DNA of 64,000 nucleotides, from contig NC_052351.1 in assembly GCF_009727055.1 (NCBI RefSeq), forward strand, positions 54,847,441 to 54,911,440, written 5' to 3'. Under the pieces are notes generated by a model that was not told the origin of the DNA, ran no database searches, and was given only the letters and a program-made list of their open reading frames with translations. Source of the DNA: Benincasa hispida (Eukaryota; Streptophyta; Magnoliopsida; Cucurbitales; Cucurbitaceae). A program made the position numbers and the translations under genes. Within the stretch, counting starts at the first letter, position 1, and every line of letters begins with the position of its first letter. This document shows positions 10,970 to 22,611 of this stretch, one piece after another.

Positions 10970-13643
10970 CCCATAGAATTCACAGAAAAATATGGTCACT
11001 TGATACGGAGCGAATTGATATTAGGTCATTAAGAGAAAGGCTGAGCTAAGTGTTAAACTGAAGAAATCCCGGGAAGAAAAAGAGACAAGGCCGAGAGGTG
11101 AGTTTCAGTGTTGATCTGCCAGATCCCCGCCACGAAGCTCTATACTCAGATCCCTACTACCGGTTGAGCAAGCCTGAGAGGGAAGCTCATCCTTCCACAC
11201 AATCCATCCATATCGGCAAACAAATCTCCATCCAAATCCGTGCCGAGACGTTGGAGCTTATTTGTATCTGTTTCTATCTCTTTTCATCATTGTATATCAT
11301 CTTCTTTATCTCTTCATTCACACACCATGTATCAGACGCTGAATAAATATATTGAATGTCTCGATCGTTTTCATCACCACTTCTCTGTCTATTTTCGTTC
11401 CTCCGCTTATCTCTTTCTCCAGGAAGTGTTCTTAATCCCCTGGTAGTTAATATGAATTGAATGAGTAATTAACCTATGTTAAAGAGATAATTGAGTTTAG
11501 CTAAAGCATGCTAGACAGCATCTTCACCTGTGAGAGCAGAAGTGAAGATGCCATTATGATCTATCAAGAGAAAGTCAGAAGAATGCTTTAGCTGGAGTGA
11601 GTAGTACTTCCAGACATGGAAGCAACCTTGCGTTCATTACGTTCATCTCTGTTTCACCACAGACATGTGGGAATGCGGCCAATCACTAAAAGGTGTACGC
11701 TAAGGGAGAAACGAAACCGTACTTAGAACTTTAACGCAATTAAGAACTTGCACTGTTTATATTAGTTATCTTTCTTTTTCTGCTTCGTACACAAGACTTG
11801 CCATCGCATCACATGATCTTTGTATAATCTTCATAGCCAGCCTTGACCTCAGTATATTGTATCATGAAACCTGTATCTTATACCATCTTAGCTTAGGTTT
11901 ACTGCACTTTATTTTATTATCGCATTTTATTCCTTTACTTTACTTTAACGAAATTTTATATACTTTTACACAAATACTTTTAAAAGATTGAAAATCCTGG
12001 TCACATGTATCATGAACATAATACAATAACCTCAAACAGTCCCTGTGTTCGACCTCGGTTTACACCGAAAAACGTGTGGAGGAATTATACTTGATTCTAA
12101 TGCAAGGAAACTTGTGACAACGCATAGAATACTACAAGAACATTCATTAATAATGCATATCTAGAAGTAGTATTGCATGAATTGAGTCAAGTTAGGTCAC
12201 TATTGCATATTATTGGACTTGAACCGTGCGTGCATTGTATAGCATAAATTCAATGTTGCAACCACGAGCCAAGAGTCAAAGCTTTTCACCTATAAACACT
12301 CCATAGAATTCAGAGAAAATATGATACTTGATTCCGGGCTAATTGATGCTAGATTATTGAGAGAGGGGCTGAGTTGAGTACTGATCGGAAGAAATCCGGG
12401 AAGAAAAGAGACAAGGCCGAAAGGTGAGTCTCAGTGCTATTCTGCCAGATCCCCACCGTGAAGCTCTGTACTCAGATCCCTGCTACCAGCTGAGCAAGCT
12501 TGAGAGGGAAGCTCATCCTTCCGCACAATCCATCCACTTCGGCAAGCAAATCTCCATCCAGATCGGCGCTAAGACGTTGGTGCTTATTTGTATTTGTTTC
12601 TAACTCTATTCATCATTCTATTTCATCTTCTTTATCTCTTCATTCACAAATCATGTATCAGATGCTGAATAGAAATATTGAATGTCTCGATCGTTTTCAT
12701 ATTCCTATTTTCGTTCCTCCGTTTATCGTTTTCTTCATAAAGTCTTCTTAATTCCATGGTAGTTAATATGGATTAAACAAGTAACTTAATCTGTGATAAA
12801 GAGATAAATGCATTTAGCTAAGGCATGCTAGACGACATCTTCACCTGTGAGAGCAGAAGTGAAGATGCCATTCTGATATATTAAGAGAAGGTTGAAGGAC
12901 GTGTTAACTAAAGCGAGTAGTACTTCCAGACATGGAAGCAACCTTGCGTTCATTACGTTCGTCTTTGTTTCACCACAGACATGTGGGAACACGGCCGATC
13001 ACCGAGAGGTGTACGCTAAGGGAAAAGTGGAACCGCCCTTATATCATCAACGCAATTAAGGAACTTGCGTTGTTTATATTAGTTATCTTTTCTTTTCTGC
13101 TTCACACACAAGACTTGCCACCACATTACACGATCTTTGTATAATCTTCACAGTCAGCCTCTACCTCAGTATCTTGTATCATGAAACGTGTATCTTGTAT
13201 CATCTTAGCTTAGGTTTATCGCACTTTATTTTATTATCGCATTTTTATTGCTTTCCCTTACTTTATCGCATATTTTAATACTTGTACATAAATACTTTTA
13301 TCAATTGAAAAACCTAGTTGCATGTATCACAAACATAACACAATAACCTTAAACAGTCCCTGTGTTCGACCTCGAATCACACCGAGAAGCTTGCGATGGA
13401 ATCATACTTGGTTCCAACGCACAACATACTACGAGAACATCCATTAATAACGCATATCTAGAAGTAGTATCGCATAAATTGAATCATGTCAATTCATCGT
13501 TGTATATCTTTGGACTTGAATCGTGCTTACATTATATATATATATATATATATATATCTCAATTTCATGTCAACAAGTTTATGGCAACATGAGCTTGTAG
13601 CACATCATCTAAGCATCGCATCAATTTAATTGTTATAAGTTTA

Positions 13644-13661
13644 TGGCGTCGTTGTCGGGGA
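13644..13661 (+). promoter_or_regulatory. Element A1 primer binding site (tRNA-Asp type)
   Basis: TGGCGTCGTTGTCGGGGA differs at two C-to-T sites from the complement of plant tRNA-Asp 3' ends (TGGCGCCGTTGCCGGGGA), the usual Athila/Tat primer. Confidence 0.8.
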
Positions 13662-13853
13662 ATGGTTAACGGTTAGTGTTGAATATTTTTGTGATATGTG
13701 GAGGACAAATCTATTTGTACTGACTGTTCAACGCGGAGAGCAGTCTGACGACTTATGAGTGTTGGAGTGATCTAGTAATTCTAAGCAAACCCAGAGATCA
13801 AGTGTATTATTCACGCAAGGGTTCATCAGGGCCAAATTAATTGGTGAAGAAGT

Positions 13854-14722
13854 ATGGCTAATGAGAATGTGGTGCTTATAGGAAACCAAAGGGAAGATTT
13901 GCTAGTGCAAGATCCAGTTTTTCTTGCTGCTGACCACAATATCCCTATGAGGGATTATGCGGCACCAGATTTTTTTAATTTCTCGCCAGGAATTTCAAAA
14001 CCCATGGTTGAGGGGAATGTAAGCTTTGAGATAAAACCGATTATGCTGTAGATGATTCAGAATGTGGGTCAATTTGGAGGATTATAAGGGGAAGACCCAC
14101 ACGCTCATTTGACAAATTTTGTAGACATGTGCAGCGCATTCTCCATGCCTGGTGTAACTCAAGAAGGGCTTAAACTATATTTTTTCCCATATACACTACG
14201 GGATGAAGCAAAGAGGTGGGCTCAAGCATTAAAGCCAGATGAGATTAATGCATGGGAGTAGTTGGTTGATAGGTTCATGAAAAGATTCTTTCCTCTAGCT
14301 GTCAATGCAAGGAGACGGAGAGATGTGTTGAATTTTGAACAAAAGGGTTACAAAACCTTGAGCATCGCCTAGGTGTGATTCCAACAATTAGTGAACAGCT
14401 GTCTGCATATCGGGATTCCTAATAGTATTCTGATGGAAACATTTTAAAACAGCTTAGACCAATCAATGCAAGCAGTTACTGATGCCTTCGCAGAAGGATG
14501 ATTAATGAACAAGTCATATACGGAAGAAAAGAACATATTGGATCGCATCTCGCGATATTCTGATGAGTGGATTGATACCGGGCTCAAGGTAAGAGGTCGG
14601 GAGTAAGAAAGAGTAGAAAGTGTCGATGTGTCAACGGATACAATGAGCGCACTAGTCGATCAGATGACCACAATGACCTCACTTCTCCAAACGATGGTAA
14701 CCAACAGAGAACTCTCTCTTAA
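13854..14722 (+). pseudogene. Element A1 Gag, capsid part
   Basis: The frame starting at ATG 13854 has the N-terminal Athila Gag signature: VFLAADHNIPMRDYAAPDFF and FEIKPIML, then a stop at 14049. Translation in shifted frames continues with VDMCSAF, FPYTLRDEAKRWAQALKPDE and FFPLAVNARRRRDV, ordinary retrotransposon Gag capsid text, with several stops (for example 14260 and 14371). The protein would form the particle shell and package the RNA. It follows the primer site by about 190 bases, as expected. It cannot be translated as one chain. Confidence 0.75.
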
Positions 14723-14743
14723 GGATCAACGCAAGTTAATGCG

Positions 14744-15163
14744 TTGACTCACGTGGCCACAATGAATTGCGATCAATGTGGAAAGGGGCATCCAGTAGAA
14801 GTCTGCCCATGGAATCAACAACCCGTATATTCTGTCTACGATGAATCATTTGGCAACATCTACAACCCTTATTGGTGGTATTACTCAACTTTAGGGTGGG
14901 ACGGGAATCACAATCAGGAGAGCCATAGTTTCTATCACTATAGCTATCAAGGGGATCGAGCCAACCCTCCGGTCTTCATTACTCTTGACTGTAGCCCAAG
15001 TAATTCTCAAGGTATACCACCCTGTGACCAACCATTCTTATATGATACCTCTTGCAGTACCTCGTCTCTAGAGACATCATTAAAACACTATATTGAAAAG
15101 AGCGAGGCAATGAGACAATCGCAAGTTGACGTCCTTAAAGAATTAGAAGAGCAGATAGACTAG
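14744..15163 (+). pseudogene. Element A1 nucleocapsid zinc knuckle region
   Basis: A 139-codon open frame holding a zinc knuckle, CDQCGKGHPVEVC (spacing CX2CX3HX4C, the Athila form), followed by a Tyr- and Asn-rich stretch (NIYNPYWWYY) and a possible coiled coil, LKHYIEKSEAMRQSQVDVLK. It is the C-terminal RNA-binding part of Gag. All four metal ligands are intact here. The next frame, 15254-15493, is a Ser/Thr/Pro/Gln-rich linker before protease. A stop at 15163 separates the two. Confidence 0.7.
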
Positions 15164-15253
15164 CTTGCGAGGGAATTAAAGAAGAAAGCACCTGGTACGC
15201 AGCACGAAAACTCAGAAGCATCGAGGCCATGAGGAAAAGAACAATGTCATGCA

Positions 15254-15493
15254 GTGACATTGAGGAGAGGCAAAACAACAGCCCCTATGCCATCAGTACC
15301 AAATGCGATAACAACACCAGTAGATTCGACTGTTGATGATGACCAGTCAACTAATATTGGAAAAAGTATTAGTTCAGAAGCAAGTTTACCTATAAAAGAT
15401 AAAGCTCCTCAAGACTTGAATTCGCAATCAACGCAACCTCCAGCTAGTGAAACATGGCAAGCACAGGACCTCAACAAACATCCAAGTAAATAA
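15254..15493 (+). pseudogene. Element A1 Gag-protease linker
   Basis: A 79-codon low-complexity frame (TTAPMPSVPNAITTPVDS, DLNSQSTQPPASETW) with no fold expected. Its place between the knuckle and the protease matches the variable linker in Athila-like polyproteins. A stop at 15493 closes it. Confidence 0.5.
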
Positions 15494-15529
15494 GAAATAC
15501 GGCGGGATCCTCAACCTTTCCCCTCCAGG

Positions 15530-16111
15530 TTGAAGAAGAAAGATGATAGCAAGCAATTTCAGAGGTTTTTGGACGTTCTCCGACAACTACACATTAACAT
15601 TCCCTTGATAGAAGGATTATAGCAGATGCCGAGTTATGTAAAATTTCTCAAGGATATTCTAGCAAATAAAAGAAAGATCAGGGAAAATGAAACAGTAGCA
15701 TTAACATATGAATGCAGCGCGTTGTTCCAAAACAATCTGCCCACTAAAATGAAGGACCTTGAGAGTTTTACATTGCCCTGCACGATAGGAGGGAAAATGG
15801 TCGGGAACGCGCTGTGCTATTTAGGGGCAAGCATAAATCTGATGCCTTTGTCGATTTTTAAGAAGCTGGATATCGGCAACGCAAGACCAACCACGATCAC
15901 GTTACAGTTGGCCGATCGATCGATAAAGCTTCTTGAGGGCAAGATAGAGGATGTTCTCGTGCAAGTGGAGAAGTTTATCTTCCCGGCAGACTTTGTCATA
16001 TTGGATTACGAAGATGATAGAGAAGTCCCTATCATTTTGGGTCGTCGATTTCTCGCACCAGGGCGAGCACTGATCGATGTGCTTAGGAGAATTGACTATC
16101 AGAGTCAATGA
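15530..16111 (+). pseudogene. Element A1 aspartic protease
   Basis: The main frame 15626-16111 has SYVKFLKDILANKRK, FTLPCTIGGKMVGNALCY, LGASINLMPLSIFKKLDIG, TITLQLADRSIK and VPIILGRRFLAPGRALIDV. This is the retropepsin-like protease of Athila/Tat Ty3 elements, which cuts the polyprotein. The active-site block, normally CDLGASINLMP, reads CYLGASINLMP, so the catalytic Asp is Tyr. A stop at 15621 just upstream breaks it from Gag. The C-terminal part continues in another frame (16077-16289: ELTIRVNDQEVKFNVFN). It is inactive as read. Confidence 0.85.
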
Positions 16112-16289
16112 TCAAGAAGTAAAATTCAACGTATTTAATGTGTTGAAATACCCAGGCGATGTGGAAAATTGCCAATATATTGAGGAACTGCGGGAAAAAC
16201 CTTGGCACGAGCCCCCGAAGGAGCTGGAAGAAGAAGATTTTAAAATCGGCACAATGTTGGAAGAGGATTACACCGCAATTCATGTTTAA

Positions 16290-17430
16290 ACAAATTTTGA
16301 ACCGCTCAAGTTATCTGAACGGACATCACAATGCATTAAGCCATCTTTGGAAGAACCACTAGTGTTAGAGTTAAAGCCATTGCACGTGCACCTTAATTAT
16401 GCCTACTTAGGAAGTAACAATACGTTACCGGTTATCATTTCCACATCGTTGAGTAAGGAGAAAGAAGATGCGCTCAGACAGATCCTAAGAAATAATGCAA
16501 ATGCCTTAGGATGGACCTTTGCAGACATACGAGGAATTAGTCCCTCTTATTGTATGCACAAGATTCGTTTTGAAGAAGGAAAGACTGGATGAGTAGAAAG
16601 GCAATGTCGTTTGAACCCTGCCATGGAGGAGGTCGTGAAGAAGGAAATAGTAAAGTGGCTGGACGCAGGTGTCATCTACTCGATATCTGATAGCAGTTGG
16701 GTGAGCCCAGTGCAGTGTGTTCCAAAGAAAGGAGGGATGACAGTCGTCACCAATGACAAGAATGAATTAATTCCCACAAGAACGACTACAGGGTGGAGAA
16801 TTTGCTTGGATTATCGCAAGTTAAACTTGGCCACTAAAAAGGACCATTTCCCACTCCCGTTCATTGATCAGATGCTAGACAGACTTGCGGGGAATGAATT
16901 TTTCTACTTTCTTGACGACTATTCAAGGTACAACCAGATAGCAATTGCACTGGAGGACCAAGACAAGACAACCTTCACGTGCCCATTTGGTACGTTTGCA
17001 TTCCGACGTATGCCTTTTGGACTCTGCAATGCACCAGGCACTTTTCAACGATGCATGATGGAAATATTCTCAGATTACTTGGAGGAGTCAGTCGAAGTAT
17101 TCATGGATGAGTTTTCAGTCTTCGGCAATAATTATGATTCCTGTCTATCTAACCTTGAAAAATTCTTGAAGAGATGTGTGGCAACAAATTGTTTTGAACT
17201 GGGAAAAATGCCACTTTATGGTGGAAGAAGGACTAGTTTTGGGTCACAAAATCTCTAAAGCAGGATTGGAAGTTGATCAGGCAAAGATTGACGCAATTTC
17301 CAAGTTACCCCCATCAGTGAACATTAACACTTAGGAGCTTTCTGGAACACGCTTGTTTTTATAGAAGAGTTATTCGCAACTTCTCCCAGATTGCAAGGCC
17401 CCTAAGTGCATTCCTTGAAGTTGACCAAGA
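16290..17430 (+). pseudogene. Element A1 reverse transcriptase
   Basis: 16347-16592 is the lead-in (LVLELKPLHVHLNYAYLGSN, GWTFADIRGISPSYCMHKI). 16611-17258 is the Ty3 RT core, with VVKKEIVKWLDAGVIYSISD, WVSPVQCVPKKGGMTVV, WRICLDYRKLNLATKKDHFP, FIDQMLDRLAG and FGTFAFRRMPFGLCNAP. The catalytic box reads VFMDEFSVFG, with the second Asp as Glu. A stop at 16592 and a frameshift near 17215 break it; GLEVDQAKIDAIS-type text continues in another frame to 17430. It copies RNA to DNA in intact relatives and is dead here. Confidence 0.88.
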
Positions 17431-17977
17431 ATATAATTTTGATGATGCATGCACCAAAACATTCAACACATTGAAAGATGCGCTCATCTCCGCACCAATT
17501 TTGATGGCGCCAGATTGGACGCAACCATTTGCAGTGATGTGCGATGCTAGTGGATATGCTGTGGGCGCAGTTTTGAGTCAGCACAAGGATGAGGTATTGC
17601 ATCCTATTTATTATGCAAGTAAAACATTTAATGATGCACAGGAGAACTATACAAACATAGAGAAGGACATGCTCACAGTAGTGTTTGCACTGGAGAATTT
17701 CCTATAGTACTTAATCGGAACAACCGTTGTGGTGTATATGAATCACTCTGCGATCAAATATTTGAAGACAAAGAAGGATGCAAAACCAAGGCTTATACGG
17801 TGGGTGTTGCTACTACAAGAGTTTGACCTAGAGATCAAAGACAGGAAGGGCACGGAGAATCAAGTCGCTGATCATTTGTCAAGATTGGAGAATAGCGAGG
17901 TTCAAGGGACAGAAAAAGATATTGAGGAAAGATTCCTTAATGAGTTGCTGATGGCAGTAGACATTAATGTTCCCTAG
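17431..17977 (+). pseudogene. Element A1 RNase H
   Basis: 17471-17707 has MCDASGYAVGAVLSQHKDEV, IYYASKTFNDAQENY and TNIEKDMLTVVFALENFL. 17729-17977 has [40 protein letters not shown] and [12 protein letters not shown]. These are the usual Ty3 RNase H blocks, including the first Asp (CDAS) and the Glu of IEKDML. One stop at 17707 lies between them. The 'H(T/N)DH' motif reads YMNHSAIKY, so one acidic residue is missing. Confidence 0.85.
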
Positions 17978-19221
17978 TATGTGGACATAGTAAACTTCAT
18001 CGTTTGCGGACTAATACCGGATGACTATACCTACCAGTAGAAGAAGAATCCAAGACATGATGCCAAATTTTATTTTTGGGACGATCCATTCCTATATCGA
18101 CTCGGACCTGATCATATATTATGTCGATGCGTTCCTGAGCACGAAGGTCAGGCACATTTACAGCTTTGTCAGAGATCCCCATATGGAAGATTATTTTGGG
18201 GGTAGTGACTGCAGCAAGGTCCTATAGTTGTGGCTACTTCTGGCTAACACTGTTTTAAAGGATGCCCATGCCCATGTTGTGCAATGCGATAGTGCCAGAG
18301 AATTGGGAATATGTGAAAAGGAATGAAATGCCACTGACGTCACTCCTTACAAGTGAATTATTTGATGTTTGGGGAATTGACTTCATGGGCCCATTTCCAT
18401 CATCATAAGGTCATCACTATATTCTGGTCGCCGGTTGATTATTGTATCAAACTGGGTTGAGGGCCATCGCATGTGCCAAGAATGATGCGGCCCCAGTGGC
18501 GAAGTTTCTGAAGAGAATATTTGATTTGCTCATATGGGACGCCACAGCCTTAATCAGTGATGAGTGCTCCTCACTTTAGAAACGCATAATTGGCAACCTG
18601 TTGACTAAATTTAACGTCAGTCATCGAGTTGCAACTGCTTATCACCCACAGACTAATGGGCAGGCAGAGATTTCTAACCGAGAGATCAAAACTATCTTGG
18701 AGAAGAATACTTCCAGGAAGGATTGGTCACCCAAGCTTGATGAAGCACTATGGGCATATAGGACTGCCTATAGAACACCAATTGGCATGTCCCCGTATGC
18801 CCTAGTCTTTGGAAAAGCTTGTCATCTGCCGCTCGAGTTAGAACATAAAGCAATGTGGGAATGCAAAAAGCTAAAGTTTGATTTAGCTAGTGCGAGGAAA
18901 GTTCGAAAGCTGCAATTGAACCAGCTGGTCGAATGGTGAAGGGACGCCTATGAAAATGCCAAGATCTATAGGGAGAAAACCAAAAAATGGCATGACGACC
19001 GCATAAACGACCGAACATTCATCAAAGGTCAATAGGTATTATTATTTAACGCTCATTTGGAATTGTTCCCAGGAAAGTTGAAGTCCTGCTGGTCTGGGCC
19101 ATTCCAAATCAAGACCATCTTTCCTCACGGCGCAGTGGAACTAACAACTTTAGACGGGAACAGCGCGTTTAAAGTCAATGGTCAACGAATTAAGCCTTAC
19201 TACGAAGGCGACTTCAAATGA
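17978..19221 (+). pseudogene. Element A1 integrase
   Basis: Pieces in several frames match an Athila-like integrase. Near 18362-18400 the text decodes as [15 protein letters not shown] (first catalytic Asp). Near 18560 the SDEG block is disturbed. 18601-18939 is open and carries [20 protein letters not shown] with the catalytic Glu in NREIK, then [20 protein letters not shown] and [12 protein letters not shown]. The C-terminal domain at about 19070-19221 reads SCWSGPFQIKTIFPHGAVEL and FKVNGQRIKPYY before TGA at 19219. It would join the DNA copy to the chromosome. Many stops make it dead. Confidence 0.85.
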
Positions 19222-20823
19222 CGCTTGGAAACCATTGACTTGGGCAAGTAGGATTAAACCACTTGCAGGGAAACGATTGCGGTAATTCTAAGAACTTTTT
19301 TCAATCAGCATCCCTATCTATGTTTACTTGCTTTCTTATAGATTTCTTTTACCGCTTTCTAAATTCCGTTATTTACTGCTTATTAGAATTAGTCTTTAAT
19401 GCTTTCTGTGTTTCCTTTCAATATAATTTCGTATGCATTTCCATTTCTTAGATTTAATAGCGCCGTTCGTAAATTCTTGTGAATGATTGGATGAACCATT
19501 AAACACCGCAAAGTCCTTTTCGACTTATGTTTTAAAAAAAATAAATACTGGTATGAAACGTAATGATGGGTGCGCTGTGTGTTAACAAGAGACACCTTGC
19601 GTCCATTACACCCAAATGCATTGTGTCGAGGGATGTGTTACGCGCGTATATGTCCTTTTCTCGTCCTTAGCTAAATGCATGATGTTGAGGTATCCTCAAG
19701 AAATGTGTTTAGTTAAGGGGTGTGTTGTGGGGGTGTATGCGTTGTTACCCATCCTCAGCAAAAATGTATTTGCGTTAATAGAAGCACGATGTTCATTTTT
19801 ATCGTGCACACGCCTGAATCAAATTCAAATGATAACATCTCTATACTTTGACTCTTGTACAAGCAGCAAAATTTTGTATTGCGTTAATTTGTAATTATTT
19901 ATACTTTGTTAATATTCAATACAAATGAGTACATATCCACTCTACTTTTTGCCTGTGTCTTTCTCTTTATCATCCTTTGTCAATATTTGCAATATTCTTA
20001 ATCTTTTACTTTTGCATTCTTCATTGCGTTGCTATGATGTAATATATGTTTATACTTAGAAACATTTCCCACACTTTGTAAATTCTGACTAACACTTAGT
20101 TAATTCTTAGTTTAGCAGTACTTTACCTTTTATCTTTCAAAGTTTTGCTCAAACCTTCTTTTTGAAAATTTTCTTCTAAGTGTTTGTCTATTCTATCCAA
20201 ACAACGCAATGAGGACCTTGCTCATCTTTCAATTTGGGGGTGGGGAAGGTCTGAGTAGATAAGATCAAGAATATGCGATTATTAAGAAAATGCATTCATT
20301 TTCTGTAAAAAAAAAAAATTAATGCAAAACTCCAATGTTAGCGCAAGGGAAAACCATAAAAATGTTCCCAACCTGACAAGAGTTTAGTTGTAAAAGGAAC
20401 CTGCTCGTAGTTGGATGTTCATATGACACCTGTAGGAGCAAGCCAAAACGAAGGTGGGTTTCCAAGATCAACGCAGTATGAAAATAAAAAGAAAAAGAAA
20501 AAAGAGAAAAAAAATAAAAGAATGCAAGAGACAACTCCTCTGAATATCATGAGTTAAAGTTGAGATTGGCACACAACCGCAGTTGGATGTTCGCATGACA
20601 CCCGTGGGAAAAAACCAAAACGAAGAGTGTAACCATGACCGACATCTCTAATAAATGATGCAAAAGTTTTGACCACTACATAAGAGACATATCAAGTTGT
20701 TTTGACAAAGAAGAGATAACCATTCTATTTTAAAAACTAGAAAAGCATCTATGAGTAGAATTTTGTTATATAGAAGAATAAAGTAGGGCTTGTTATGAAT
20801 TAGCAAGGATAGGAAGAAATTGC
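19222..20823 (+). other. Element A1 3' untranslated region
   Basis: No convincing env-like ORF remains after integrase. 19610-19800 holds weak repeats around ATGTGTT and GTCCTTAGC. A purine tract CAATTTGGGGGTGGGGAA is at 20228-20245. Downstream are two copies of the shared block TTGGATGTTC(A/G)(C/T)ATGACACC (20411-20470 and 20580-20640), as in the 3' UTRs of B and E. Short frames such as 19616-19894 have no domain. Confidence 0.6.
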
Positions 20824-20863
20824 GATATTTCTACTCTGTTTTGTAGGAAACCAAGTCACCACT
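20824..20863 (+). repeat. Remnant of the A1 3' LTR
   Basis: About 40 bases (GATATTTCTACTCTG... CCAAGTCACC) match positions 10074-10112 of the A1 5' LTR. The first ~160 bases of the LTR are missing, and it is cut at 20864 by the D LTR fragment. Confidence 0.6.
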
Positions 20864-21689
20864 TATGAAACCCAAATTTCCATTATTCCTACTTAAGCAG
20901 GTGTTAAAAGGAATTACCTAAGTGGAAGTTAAATCCTATGTTGAAGGGAAGGAATTTCTAAGTGTTGAAAAGATTTTCCTTGAGTACCTTTGAGTTAAGC
21001 TTAAATTGATGAAAATTGACTAAGTGTTGGACTAGGCATTGCCATGCATTGACCATAAGGTCTTGGAGAGATTACTTGGGCAAAGAGAGAATTGGAAGTG
21101 GGAGTGATGCATGCCTTGGAGGATAGACCAATGCATTAGACTCAAGGGAGGCGTTGGAAGAGTTGTGATGGATGCGTTAGTGGTGGTATGCGGTAGTGAA
21201 GGAAGGAAAATGGAAGTGATGCGTTGGAAGGTTGGATGGCACAAGGGTAAGTGAGGACACGGACAAGGCATGCAGCATGCGTCGAGCGCCCATGCACAGC
21301 ACACAACCCATGCGTCAAGCACCCATGCACAGTGCACAGCCCATGCGTTGAGCAGGCCAAGTGTTGCCAAGCGCCCAGCCATGCATCGGGTAGCCTCGGC
21401 CAGATCGCCCAGCTATGCATCGAGCAGGCTCGGCCAAATGCCCAGCCATGCGTCGAGCAGCCTCAGCCAGATGCCCAGCCATGCGTCGAAGCGCCTCGAC
21501 CAAAATGCCAAGCGATGCGTCAATGCCAAGCTGCCATGCTGAGTGGCCATGCCTCGAACACCCCTTCCCATGTGTCGAAGTGCCCTGTGAGCGGCCATAC
21601 CAAACGAACACCCCTGCCATGCGTCGAGCGCCTTGCCAAGCATCCATGTGACAGAGCAAGTGAGCGATGGCCAGCGCCTATGCAACACG
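20864..21689 (+). repeat. Family D LTR, 5' fragment
   Basis: Matches the start of the D solo LTR (40222-42921, opposite strand): (T)ATGAAACCC...AATTTCCATTATTCC, then GTGTTGGACTAGGCATTGCCATG. The 21250-21680 part holds the GC-rich 33-base minisatellite with ATGCGTCGAGC. The long overlapping frames on both strands (for example 21251-21697) arise because the repeat length is a multiple of three, and are not genes. The rest of the LTR is missing. Confidence 0.7.
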
Positions 21690-22611
21690 CCTATTAAGCG
21701 TTTGATACATGGTGTGAATGAAGAGGTAAAGAAACAGTGAAATACAATGATGAAAGAAATAGAACAGATACAAACAAGTGCCACTGTCTTGGCACTGATT
21801 TGATGGAGATCTGCTTGCCAGATATGATGGATTTGATGATAGGAAGAGCTTCCCTCTCAGGCTTGCTCCACTGGTAGTAGGGATCTTTGCATAGAGCTTT
21901 CAATCAGGTGTTTGGCAGATTAGATCTGAGATTCACCTCTCGGCCTTATCTCGTCTTCTTCCCATATTTCTTCACTTAAGCACTTAGCTCAACCTTTTCT
22001 CTCAACAGTTCTGCAACACTTACCCCGTATCCAGTAGCATTTGTTTTCTCTTAAATCTATGGGGTATTTATAGGTGCAGGTCTTTGACTCCAGCCTTGTG
22101 GTCCCCATTGATTGTTATGGAAATTTTGAAGATGGAAGGATATTATTCCTTCTGTTATGCAATCAGACCGTCAATTCTGTACAACCGTTAGTTGTACACG
22201 TGTCTCAATCCTCCGCTTTTGTATTGCTCAATTGCATCTTTCGATCATGGGTTCGCATGCGGTGTTGCTTTCATTACCGCATGTGGTTGCAATACAGCTC
22301 TGGATCAACTGTCGCATTGCGCCGTCATTGCGGTAATCGTCTCTTCAATGTTAATTGACTGGCGCAATTTGATAGAGTTGCATTGATCAGTTTCTCGTGA
22401 GCCTTGAGCGCAAGCGGTGACTTGGTCTCCTGCAAAACAGAGTAAAATTTGGCTTGTCTTTCATCTTTATGGTGTTAGTGGGTGTAATTGTAAACATTTA
22501 TAATTATTGTAATACTAGGCTAATTTTCATACAATAGGTGCATATTTACTAACTTTTGGCCGCAATATCTATATAAGGTGGCATAAATAACTTGTATTTC
22601 TACAAGTTATC
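21690..22611 (-). repeat. Family A LTR, first half, minus strand
   Basis: Minus-strand A LTR from its start (GATAACTTGTAGAAATACAAG ends at 22611) to the ...CATGTATCAAACGCTTAAT block at 21690. TATA (minus) near 22060-22068 and G-box at 22196-22203. It meets a forward second half of the same LTR family at 22612, so the two halves point away from each other. Confidence 0.75.

Larger units (their letters stand above)
10427..12260 (+). repeat. Solo family A LTR with ACCAC target duplication
   Basis: A complete 1,834-base LTR, TGATAGCTTG...AATGTTGCA, inserted in another LTR of the same family. ACCAC precedes it at 10422-10426 and follows at 12261-12265. After the right copy, the interrupted outer LTR resumes exactly where it stopped. 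TATA box at 10962-10969 and G-box at 10830-10837. No internal region remains, so the element was reduced by recombination between its two LTRs. Confidence 0.9.
9912..13637 (+). repeat. Element A1 5' LTR, split by a solo LTR
   Basis: A family A LTR in two parts, 9912-10426 and 12266-13637, separated by a complete family A solo LTR flanked by ACCAC on both sides. It starts TGATAACTTGTAGAAAT. The end is set by comparison with the A copies at 23524 and 56587 (GTTACA) and lies just before a tRNA-Asp-type primer site. An alternative end near 13578 is possible. A (TA) run of about 22 bases is at 13535-13557. Total without the insertion is about 1.89 kb. Confidence 0.75.

Noticed and set aside
19616..19894. 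92-codon frame as an Athila env gene
   Set aside because: Position after integrase is right, but it is short and repeat-derived and has neither a signal peptide nor a transmembrane segment that I could support.
21251..21697. 148-codon plus-strand frame and several overlapping frames on both strands
   Set aside because: All lie in the 33-base GC-rich minisatellite of the D LTR. Frames stay open because the unit is a multiple of three.
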